This document shows positions 35,801 to 46,131 of a stretch of 64,000 nt of DNA, piece after piece (position 1 is the stretch's first letter; the number at the start of each line of letters is the position of its first letter). Source of the DNA: Costus lasius (lineage: Eukaryota > Streptophyta > Magnoliopsida > Zingiberales > Costaceae). The translations under genes and the position numbers were made by a program. Below the pieces are notes generated by a model. The model made no database searches and had not been told where the DNA came from. It worked only from the letters and a program-made list of their open reading frames with translations. Location of the stretch: assembly GCA_027563935.2 (NCBI GenBank), contig CM050447.1, positions 16,880,001-16,944,000 on the forward strand, read 5' to 3'.

Positions 35801-38800
35801 TCCCATATGGGTACAAATATAACCAAAATTCTTCAATCATCTAAACCCTCCACATAATCAGCTTTAGTATAATATTCAATCTAAAGATGTCCTAGTCTTT
35901 TATAAATAGTCTAGGACCAGTATGGCCCTTGTGTCGGGTCAACTGGTATATATTGGGCGGTAAGAACTATTACTTAAACCCGTGCAACATGTCATAGAGT
36001 TTGCATCATAAAAACACATTTATTGAGATTCATATATAGAAATGCATTTTTATGATCAATTTACAACATCTTCGACATTAATAATGGATAAAGAACATAA
36101 GAGTCTAATAATTAAGTACGACAAGGAAAAAAGTGCAAATCATCCCGACACACCATATATTGATGTTGCTCAATACCGGAGTCTAATAAAATCAAGACAA
36201 TACACAGTACCAAAGGTATCAGTACTATATATATATATATATATGCAGTACCAACCTTTGTAGGGTACAAGGTTGGACCGATCTATACCATTTGTAGTGA
36301 GCAGTTAGATTAAAATATTAATGAAATTATATAATCTATTAGTGACATATATTGCAATAGAAAAGTAGAAATACACAATAAGATAATGACATTTACAGAG
36401 ATAAATATGAAATTACAAAACTCAAGTGAAGTTGATACAACCTTAATTTTAATACATAGTTCCAAATGAGAGGTATCTACAGCACATGAAAAATCTTATT
36501 TGAATATGCATACAAGAGATAATGTAACATGCAAGCAGCTTGGTGTTGATTGTCCACGCATGCATGATAGGGATAGTCCAAATCAGCCTGCATCTAGAAA
36601 AGAGCCAAGCAAACTCAAAGTGTTGCTTAGTTAACAAATGTATATATCAAAGAGAGTTGAAGTTAGAAAAAGTGATTGACCTTAATATGAGTTAAAGAGA
36701 AAGTATGTCTATTATGGTCCAGCCTCACTTCTAGTGTACTGACAAAAAGGATAATGACCGAGGATAAAACAGGTGAAGAAGCCTATGAAGAGAAAAGAGT
36801 AGGGGTGTGCAAAAAAACCGTCGAACCGTCGAACCGCGGTTAACCGAACCGAACCGAACCGATTTTCCGGTTAACCGAACCGATTTTCCGGTTAACCGAA
36901 CCGAACGGTTCTTAATCGGTTCGGTTTTTTACTTGTGACCGGTTATCGGTTCGGTTACGGTTCGGAACTTGGCCGAACCGCGGTTAACCGAACCGAACCG
37001 TTTATATAATATTTATATATAAAATATTTATTTATATATAAAAATAAATATTTTATATAAAATCGAACCGGTTAACCGTCAAAACCAACGGTTAACCGAG
37101 AATATTTTTATTTACTAATTTTAAATTATTTTATAATTTTAAATATTTTGTAAATATTTTTTAAATATATAAATAATACGGTTAACCGTCGGTTTTCGGT
37201 TAACCGTACCGAAAAACCGGTTAACCGAACATCGGTTAACCGGTACAAACGGTTCGGGATCGGTTCGGAATTTCTCCGAACCGATCCCACCGGTTCGGTT
37301 CGGTTTTTTGACACACGGTTCGGTTAACCGAACCGTGCACACCCCTAGAAAAGAGGCATGCGAGACTGCGAGTACACCAATGGTGCTTGAGAATTTGAGA
37401 GAGGTCAAGAGGGCAAGAGAGCAACTAGGAGTACGATGCCGCAAGGATGCAGTGGAGTTATCGATTCCAAGCAATAGTGTTGAGGGCGTCAAGGAGTTGA
37501 AGAGACGCATGGCATTCAGAGAGGGAGTGCGCAAAAAAGTTAGTGTCAGTGGAGAGGGATTTTGTTTCTTGGAGGTGAGGAGGTAGCAAGTCAAATATGA
37601 TAGAAAGAGATGGAGGTCATCACTATCACCAACTTAACAATATCATATAGGCCTATAGGGTACTCCTTGTGGTTAAAACATACTCTGACACCAAATTGGG
37701 TGAAAAAAATGAAAGTATAGTATAGCATTGCACATGAGACAATTAAATAATGTCTAAAAATAAAAGTTAAATTACAATAAAACATATAATAGGAAAAATA
37801 TATAATGTGGTTAGAGCATATAAAGTGTACTTATAATACCGTGTCATATTGATTTATATCATATTTGCTACCATCTATATTTTCAAACACATAGATGTAG
37901 CATATTTCCTTGTCTAGAATGACTTTTAAAAATTAGTCCATACCGCTCAGAATGAACAATATATACCAGTCTGGCCAATTCAAAATTGAAAACCTTGATC
38001 TAGATAAACATTATCAATTACTGAAATGTTAACAAAACTCTTTAAAAATAAGATATTGCCTAATACACATACTGAATCACTTAAAAAAAGCCAGCTTCCT
38101 GTTGCACCAGAAGCGCAGACTAACAATAAAGGAATGGATAAGGAAACAATCACACAACCTTACCAACTGCATGGACAAAAGCATCTGGAAAACCAATTGC
38201 AGAAACACACAATACGATCCTGTTAAACACAACACTTAGTGGCAATATGTAGTGTTGGTTCTTGACTTCAAAGAAATGTGATGGTGCCAATCTACTGAGA
38301 AATACTACAGAGCGTGCATCAAGGTTATGTATCTTTGATTCTATGATTTTAAGCTTCCCATCAGATACCTGTAAAGAATAAACGTTCATTGTCCATCAAA
38401 GTAGGAATTCGGCAGAAATTATGCTTTCTTTGGTCAGTAATTCAATCATGTATAACTTAGTTTAAGCTTGATTTAAAAAAATCAATTAAAACAAGCATAC
38501 ATAAGAAATGCACCTTCCATCCACGATTTGTGCTTTCTCAATAGAAGCAGGTGTAGTTTAAAAAAACATGTTATAAGTGGACAGAAATTTTCTCTTTTTG
38601 TCTTTTGAGCTAATAATCAATCAAGAAGAAGTGGCTAATCACGTACAACTTTCAAGCGATCATGGCTCATTTCCTTCCATCATAGTCATCTGCGTAGTTC
38701 GGCTAGTGAGAGTAGTTTAAGTAGATATTAAGCTAGTTGCAATCGATCCCTATGATTATGAACTTTTCCATCTAGAATTTTGTACCAAAAATTGTTCAAT

Positions 38801-41800
38801 CCATATTAAGGTTTGATATCCAGACCAAATACACTATGTGGAATCCTTTAATTATAATAGAAGCCTCAAAATGATGACATAAATATCACAGTTAAATGAT
38901 CATATTCTATTATCTTACTGTGACCCAAGCCCATCTTAAACCCCATTTGATGTTGTAAAGAACAATTTTGCCAGGTCGTATGCGGCCAAAGTATCCTAAA
39001 TCACAGCAGCCACCTACTAAGGGTTTTTCTTCTTGGTAAAAAGCTTTTACGGCAGTGAGAAAGCAGCAGGTGAACGAAACTCCTATGACAACAGTGAAGA
39101 AAAGCGAATAATGGGTCAATTAGCACAGACAATCTCATAGGGTGCTAGTGGCTTAATCCCAGATCAAATTCTTAAACTTTAGACACCATTATGTGGTAAT
39201 ATGCTATGCTTGAGGCGTGAAGAGAAATACAACTAATGTAAAACCATTTTGAAATTGCCTTAGTCAATGTCTAGCATTTTGTATGTTGTGGATGCATCGT
39301 CAATTCGTATTTGCCTTCTTGCTTAAAATGAGAAGGATCGATGGTCAATATTGATGGTGCCCAATCTACCAGGAGAATCCAAATCTAAATAAGGCTTTGA
39401 TGACAAATCAATAACATTCAAAGCAAGGATTAAAAACTCGGATATCGACCTTGTACTAGTCCAAGCTCGGATGGAACCAGATGGTATCGGGCAGATAGTA
39501 GCGGCAGCGAGGGAGAGGAGAAGGGAGAAGAAGAACAAGAAGGAGAGGGAGAGGAAGGAAAGGAGAAGGAGAAGGAGGAGAAGAAAGAAAAAGGAGAGGA
39601 GAAGGAAAGTAGCTTGGCAGAGAGTGCCTCCAACTGCAAGTAGGAGGCAAAGACAGCCTCCTTTGTTCTTCCTCCAGCAGAGGTAGAGATGGAGGTGGAG
39701 GCAGAGGCAAGGCGGCCCTCCTTTCTTCCTACTTCCTCCTCTTTTTCCTCCTTCCTACTTTTCTTTTTTTTTCTTCTTCCTCCTCCATTCTTTCGCTCTA
39801 TCACGCTCCTTCTCTTATGTTCATTTAGAACGCATTCCATGTACCAGTCCTTGCTCAAACCAGTACAAACCCATATGTACCAAGCGGCACATAATGGTTT
39901 TTTTAACCTTGATTCAAAGGCTATTTGGCTTCTAGAGTCTCCACACATACACTTTGGCATATTCGACATGTAGCTTATGTTGATCAAACCACACCTTTCA
40001 CTTCACTATTGTTTCCACTACTAGCCTTATAGTGAGATCATTTAATCACATGAATACAGATTGAAGTCCTCCTTGAAGGTGTATTAAACTCTAAAAGCTC
40101 AATTATAGTAATTTCCAATATCGTGTGAGTATGTTGCTATATGGGTTCAATGTTTTGCAGTTTAGGAGGCAAACTATGATGATTAGAGAGAATTAAGAGG
40201 GAGTTTATAAACAAGTTAGAGAAAGATTAAGAGTTTAAGAGATTATGAGATTTTGAAAGTATGAAATGAGGGGTTTAAGAGGTTTATATTTGGTTTGATT
40301 CCTCCCAATACCTTTGTAAACGGCTAGATTAAGGAATCTAGCCATTTGCAAAAGCCAAGAAAACCCCAACAACTAGTAATAGCCACATTTCTAGTCATTG
40401 GAGGTTCACCTGGAATGAACCTCGGTATGGTATGATTGTACTAGTACCAACCAATATCAACCTACATGACATAATCAATTCCAACAAATAGGAAAAAAAA
40501 TTCTTTTCTAAGGAATCTAGTATAAGATATGTTAACAAACTTTTACTGACTATTACATACTAGTTATGAAACCACTAGTTGAGAGAGAGAGAGAGACTAT
40601 GGGAAATCTAAGTAAATAAGTTTTAATGGGAAAGTTAAAAACTATCAAACCTAGTGTGCACTAGCATCTCTTATTCCCATATGTTTTAAGAATAAATCTT
40701 TTTAAAAACATTGAAAGGTATATTAGTGAGTACTTTTGGAAAGTAGAAATTGCTCATTAATAGATTCAAACTCACTTTTGAGTTTTCCTGCAACTATTCT
40801 AACATTAGTTTGAAAGTTCAAACAAAAGAACCAAATGAAGAATGGGTACAATAGGACTAAAGTAACAGCAGACTAGCAATAATGAAATAATACTTTAAGA
40901 CGAATAGTATAAGTGCTTCCAGTATCTTATATGAAAAAAATTTAAAAAATTTATGTGGAATTTGAAATCTAGTGTGTATGGGATAAATAACCAAGCTAAA
41001 CATGTGGACATAAACTCTAAGCTCGTGCTTGAATCATTGCTCTCTTTTTCCAATAAGCTGAATTAAACTAGTTATTAGCTGTTTCAAAGCTCATACACCT
41101 CAAGAGACTGGTGCATGCTAGAGGCCACCCTACCAGATCATAGATACATACCAAATCTGCATGGTGAACCACAATGATATCTCCTCTACAAAGTGCACTC
41201 AATGGTTCTCTCAGGGACCCCCTTGGAAGCAAATGGTTATTCCCCCATGGCATCAATCCATTCAACATAACAATTTCCACATCACGCGACATGCTCCAAT
41301 GCTGCCTACCAAAAATAAATATAAAAGAAAAAATTAACCACTTTCCATTCAGATAATAACCACATAAAATCAGGCGTTAGAAAAAGTATTAATGTTTCAT
41401 GCTCATCAACTTGGATCTAGCAGTGAAATCTCGAGTGTGTTTCACTGAGGAGCACTTGAAATAGAAATGTTTTTGGCTCCACAATTATAAGACTTAAAAC
41501 AGTTTAAAAGATATCTAGTTTTCAACAGGTTGAGATACTATATTCAAATATGACAGTTTAAAGAGTAATAAGCACGCAGATGAAAATATACAGTAATGGA
41601 AAACACTGATTCTATGTTGAAAATTGCCACAGTACGAACTGATATATGAGAACCTGATATCTATGCTGCAAATAATACCTACATCCCATCATCCAGGATG
41701 GCAATACCAACTTTCCCAATCCCAGTTGCAGGTCCAAAAGTGTGAGGATTGGATAGCATCTCTGAGTACAATGCACTTTCAAATTTTATGTACCCATGTA

Positions 41801-43370
41801 TTTTAAATACAGAAGCTGCAGCAGCACTCCTGTTTGCACCGATACCAATCCTTGCAGAAGTCCCCCTAAGGTGTCTCTCTAGCATTTTAGCTTCATCACC
41901 CCCAGCATAACCCTGCAAAAGAATATGAAGTTATATGACAACAAAGATATGTCCATTTTAACACGTAATAAAAAGAGCTCATAAAAAATATAATTAATCA
42001 TCGGAGAAAGCAGAGCTGAAGAAACAAGTTTGAAATTTTCACGTGTCTGATGCATAAAATTGCTTATACTAATTGGCACAGGAACTAAAAAATATATATA
42101 TCATAATCAACTTTGCAAGAGAAGAATTCGATCAGTGAGGATCAGCCACAAGGATCTTTACCCATCATTTATCCCCACTGAGGGCAGTTCTTATTTACCA
42201 AAACAAAGACTGACGTGCAAAGAGGTCAGTAACTAAGCACCATCAAACTACTTAATCACAAAGAATAAGGTAATTTTTATGTACTTATTATCTGTATAGA
42301 ATGTGGAATGTCAGTAACAAATAATCGTCAAGAGGACAGATCGAATGCAGGAAAATTTCTTACGAAACCTACTGTTACGTGGTATTATCAACTGAGGAAA
42401 AAAAGCCCAACTGGGTAATTCTGAAAGCACCAGAATGAGAAATAAAATACGCCACAGTATAGAATAAGCAATACTCCACTTCTCGGCCTACCACAAACAT
42501 GAATATTTCGCCTTCTCCATCCAAAGCTTCACCCTGGACGCATATGTCCTTCGAAACAAAATTTGTATCCAGGAGCCAACGACTTAATGTTTTAGCTGAT
42601 CAATCATAGATTATCTAGGTCCTTATTAAATGGAACACTGGGGCCAAAAAGAAGAAATAAACCAAAAGGAAACAGCGAAAGTGATATCAGAAGGATTTTG
42701 AAACACGTCCCTAGTTCATCAATCATAGGCCAGTCATTGTAGGGAAGAAAGAGTTCTAATGGAAACTGCTGACCACTGCACAGCCAAGAAACTTCTCCAA
42801 ACATAAAGCCGGTTAAAAGATGAGGTTGACAAGTCATAATCCCGTTAACTTGTCTAATTGATTGGGGCGATCTCACGTTGATATCATCCAATTTAACATG
42901 GAAAAACATCAGACGGAAAAACAATCAAAGAAATCAAATTCCTGACCGGCAATGAAGATTACCCTGGTGAGGATGAGAGGCGTGATTCCGGCTTCGAAAA
43001 ATATCCGAGCGATGAATTCCACCATAGGAGTCTTTCCATTGCCTCCCCACGTCAGATTGCCAACACTGATCACCGGTACAGGCAATCTGGAAGAGAGAAG
43101 CGAGGAGGTTACGAAACTTCAAATAGGCGGACAATAAGAGAGAGAGACAGTAAGCATAGGGAGCGGAGCTCGGAGTTAGGGCTTTTGCCTGCTTTGGGAG
43201 AGGAGACCAAGACCGTAGAGGCGGCGGCGGAGGTAGAGGGAGAGGCCGTAGAGTGAGGAGGCGAACGAGAGAATAGGAAGGAGGAGGGAGCGCTGGAGGA
43301 GAGGAAGGTCCGGAAGGCGGCTGTCGGGGGTGGCAGCAATTCGGACGACGGCCCTCTTCAAGCTCTCCAT
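29154..43370 (-). CDS. LPXK: Tetraacyldisaccharide 4'-kinase (LpxK), 8 exons over 14.2 kb
   Basis: Exons in transcript order: 43370-43189, 43086-42963, 41912-41683, 41305-41152, 38368-38159, 34165-34106, 29464-29384, 29309-29154. Phases join exactly to give 398 residues, the usual plant length. The enzyme phosphorylates the 4' position of a lipid A disaccharide precursor; the plant pathway is mitochondrial. Visible features: an N-terminal hydrophobic helix (about 28-48), a P-loop GGNGKTP (75-81), LTRGY (100-104), the LDDGMQHW motif (175-182), FGDHH (311-315) and VVVTEKD (342-348). Exon 1 requires a GC-AG intron. Introns of 2.8, 4.0 and 4.6 kb are filled with mobile-element debris, yet no exon carries a stop or frameshift, so the gene looks functional. 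Exon 6 is only 60 bp and is the least certain. Confidence 0.9.
30745..31450. repeat. Degenerate minisatellite, about 18 units of about 40 bp
   Basis: A motif resembling tt(a/t)tcctaagcacaaatgc, followed by a g/a-rich spacer and gatttgaaattt, recurs about every 40 bp. Recognisable units begin near 30750, 30790, 30850, 30890, 30932, 30972, 31050, 31080, 31118, 31156, 31190, 31228, 31270, 31312, 31353, 31394 and 31431. The copies are strongly diverged and lie within LpxK intron 6. Confidence 0.7.
31835..32752. mobile_element. PIF/Harbinger (Tourist-like) element with GC-rich interior
   Basis: A TAA triplet flanks both ends (31832-31834 and 32753-32755), the target duplication of PIF/Harbinger elements. 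The ends are imperfect inverted repeats: GGCTCTATCTTTTT on the left and GGCAGTGTTTTTTT read inward from the right, 10 of 14 matching. Both are followed by a GGGGAGAAAG-like stretch. The interior (31975-32640) is GC-rich and unlike the AT-rich intron around it, with a 36-bp tandem duplication at 32356-32427. Open frames there are compositional and show no family motif. Confidence 0.5.
32779..32854. repeat. (TTATA)n followed by (AT)n microsatellite
   Basis: A run of about six to seven TTATA/ATATT units passes into an uninterrupted AT run. A C10 homopolymer lies shortly after, near 32910. Confidence 0.85.
33031..33288 (-). pseudogene. UDP-glycosyltransferase fragment (PSPG box) in LpxK intron 6
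   Basis: On the minus strand, 86 codons read as a plant family-1 UDP-glycosyltransferase C-terminal piece. They include the YVAFRSF strand, FEELALGFEATGRPFLWVVRP, and a PSPG-like box with PQHRVLAHPPVGCFAPHC followed by WNS. Two in-frame stops break it: one after AYPRVF and one where the PSPG box normally starts with Trp. It has no upstream exons or remaining enzyme, so it is a dead fragment, probably brought in by a mobile element. Confidence 0.75.
34290..34662. mobile_element. hAT-type MITE, CAAGG terminal family
   Basis: This 373-bp element is flanked by a perfect 8-bp duplication, gttacaat, at 34282-34289 and 34663-34670. The ends are inverted repeats CAAGGATTTCAAAGCCG (left) and CAAGGTTTAAGAAACCG (right, inward). 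The subterminal parts carry TACCGGTAC-type palindromes. The centre is GC-rich with recurring gaagctt(c) motifs. It lies in LpxK intron 5. Confidence 0.85.
35430..35880 (-). pseudogene. Ty1/copia RNase H relic in LpxK intron 5
   Basis: Minus-strand translation gives pieces of a copia RNase H and its C-terminal tail: CEMIWL, then a FVTIRL-like strand, NDIEVNYHFVR (cf. HIEVDCHFVR), and a short terminal LG...Y segment. Many stops and frameshifts separate the pieces. No LTRs are recognised, so it is an old fragment. Confidence 0.65.
36800..37347. mobile_element. hAT-type MITE built of GGTTAACCGAACCG repeats
   Basis: This 548-bp element is flanked by a perfect 8-bp duplication, gaaaagag, at 36792-36799 and 37348-37355. 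It has perfect 12-bp terminal inverted repeats, TAGGGGTGTGCA. Both halves are dense with the palindromic motif GGTTAACC and with AACCGAACCG repeats around an AT-rich centre. There is no coding capacity. It lies in LpxK intron 5. Confidence 0.92.
39424..39911. mobile_element. hAT-type MITE, CAAGG family, with purine/pyrimidine arms
   Basis: This 488-bp element is flanked by a perfect 8-bp duplication, attcaaag, at 39416-39423 and 39912-39919. The ends are inverted repeats CAAGGATTAAAAACTC (left) and CAAGGTTAAAAAAACC (right, inward). The interior has a GA-rich arm (about 39505-39610) and a CT-rich arm (about 39716-39790) around a less biased centre. It lies in LpxK intron 4. Confidence 0.88.
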
Positions 43371-46131
43371 CTCTTTGTTATCAGTTCAAGTTCCGAAGGA
43401 GAAGTGAAAAGGCGTTAAAATTGCATATATATTGCCTTTCGGAACAAGACATTTTCATACCCTTTTTAAATTTTAATTTATCAGATATTAAGTCTTAAAT
43501 TCTATTAAAAAATATCATTTTAATCTATTTTAATTATTTATAACTGAAAATTTTATGTGATTAATATTTTTAAATAAAATTGAGAATTTGGGATATGATA
43601 CCCACTTATATTTCAATAAAGATGAATTAAGATGAAAAGCATATCACTCAATATACTCAAACAGTGCATTTGTCATACCCCCCATAAATAACTTTATTTA
43701 TCGAAATATGTCAATTTGGCATGTGCAACATACACTATAAAATTTCAAACTATAACTCACAAAATTATTCACAGAAATCTAATATCATTAAATTATAAAA
43801 TTCTCATAACACTTCTAAAAACCAATTCAAGATAGTTAAACAAAAACTATCAAAGTCATAACTTATAATCCAACTGTTCAAATATAAAAATAGACATAAG
43901 AGAGTTATGTTAACTCATGGGAAGATAAAAATAAAATAGTAAATATCTAAAATTATTAGACACTCTCGAAGAAAGCCTCTAATCTATCTACCCATTTCTA
44001 GACTTCACCTGATCAATACCTGAAAGCAAAACAAAGGGGTTAGCCAAAAAAACTAAGTATGAATTTTCAAGAATATGAATGCATGTTCAAAAATGAAATC
44101 AAATTTATGAACTACATAAATATCATATATATATATATATATGCAAGTAAATATAACATATATATCCTATCTCATCAAAATGGACCTGTTCATAGTCACA
44201 AACATTATATTACGCCTCGTACTCTAATAAGAATGGTTCCATCCCCAAACTCCAAAAGTGGAACGACTGCCATCAGACAGCCCGATAGTGTTGTGTTCAA
44301 CACTTGAAAACACAGTATTGTCCGAAAGACAATCTGGCAGTAACCCTGATCGGCAACCACCAATAGCCCACCACACAGTCAACGTTATGGTCTAATACGT
44401 GACCTCGCCGACGGATCTCCAATTCCACGTACAGCATACATGCTCGAAACGTACAATAATAAATCTCAATACATCATAAAAATATCATATCTCCACTATG
44501 TGCATATAACAATAGTAATCAAAACAGATTGACACTCTAAATTTGATTAAGCATTTCTGGAAGTCGCCACTATTGCCGATTAAGTAATCAAAACAATTTC
44601 CACCAGAACATCCCAAAGGTTTTGCAAGAATTACATGCGACAAAGGTTTTGCAAGAATTACATGCGACAGGATCCCCAAGCATCGATAGTAAATTAATGC
44701 TATGAAGGATAGACTATAATTTAGCTTACCTAAAACACACAATTATATTCCGTTGAATAAAATTTATGGTAAAAAAGATAAAAAAATATAATAAATCTAA
44801 ATAAAAAGTCATCTAGAAGAAATCTCACAGCCAAGAAGAATTCTCCACTGATCACAAGTTGGAGAAGAATAATACCACCGGAGCGCTCACCACTTACAGC
44901 GAGGAAGGAAAAGAAAAAGGAATCTTTACAGCGAGGAGGAAGGAAAAGAAAAAAAATCTCGATAGAAGAGGGAAAATTAGGGATAGAAGGGTTTAGCACT
45001 TGAATAAAAGGATTTTGAGCAATTTTTCACATTAAATCCAACTATTCTAAAAAATTAGAATTAAATCCTGCATAATAATTAAATAGTTTACAGTTAACTA
45101 TTACAAATCTACTTTCTAATAAAATTGATTTTGTGCACATTAATCCACTATAATTTACATTAAGTCAACGAGAGGTTGAAAATTAGACTGAAATGGCGTA
45201 GCAGCTACCGGCAAACGGTCTTTGATCCTTGAATATCTGCACATATGAATCATCGCTATATATACATTTTGTTCATTAACAAACGGCAAAAGAAATAGCA
45301 TATTTAATTCTGGCAATTGAATGCTTTCGTTTTTCTAGAACAAAGCTAATGAGAAAAGAGAATGAATCTCCTTTCTACACTTGTTTTGCACAACAACGCC
45401 TTGCCATAAATAGTTAGTAAACATAATAAATTTTCTGAAAAAAGAATATCATTCAAAACTAGGCATTTATGATCGAATGGCTTACGGATGTACAGGAGAA
45501 AAACCATTGCAACTAGGTAAAAAAAGACTCGAGCATAAAACATGCATGATTTGGCATCTTCCAAATTCCAATAAACAAAAGATTCGAGCAAAACCTACTA
45601 CAACCATTAAATGCTAGGGGGCAAGGCTAGATGAACTGCCCAATTCATTCCTGATTCATCCCAATTCCCAAGAGGAACTCTTTGATAAGTTATCCCATTA
45701 TAAAGCTAATCTGACAATACCACCAGCCAATGTCTTTGTGAAGGTGCCTAAATCTACAATGAGTCGTCTGCATGTAAGTACCACCACCAGCAAGTTAGCT
45801 CTCCAGAACTATCTCATTCTCTCCTGACAAGATTACTACTCGAAAAGTATATTTCAGACCATAATAAGTGATTCAAGCAGAGATTACAAAATTTCCATTA
45901 GGATGAGATTTCTCTTCGGACAAGCTATACGTCCTACCGTACAAAAAACTCATCCAATATAGAGCAATACCACATCCATGATATAAACACCCCTTCCATT
46001 ATCCACATCATTAACAACCTTTCCACATCCAAAATATTAACATACTTTCACGTACGTCAATTCTCAAAGCCCGGTAGCATGACATGGAACAATTTCTGCA
46101 CAGACAATATTACAGGACGAAACATGAAATG
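43371..46131. other. Intergenic region between the bromodomain and LpxK genes
   Basis: The genes are in tandem on the minus strand, so this holds the bromodomain gene's 3' end and the LpxK promoter. It is AT-rich, with an (AT)n run at 44127-44143 and a perfect 27-bp tandem duplication at 44615-44668. A TGTCATACCCCC sequence at 43672 looks like the start of a gypsy LTR, but I could not find a matching end or target duplication. No gene is recognised. Confidence 0.5.

Noticed and set aside
37925..38000. Another CAAGG-family hAT end (ttgaaaaccttg)
   Set aside because: A right end is visible, but no matching left end or 8-bp duplication was found upstream.
39430..39987. 185-codon minus-strand frame and 71-94-codon plus-strand frames
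   Set aside because: They come from the purine/pyrimidine arms of a hAT MITE and run past its boundary.
43672..44990. Possible gypsy LTR starting TGTCATACCCCC
   Set aside because: I could not find a matching end, a target duplication or a second copy in the window.
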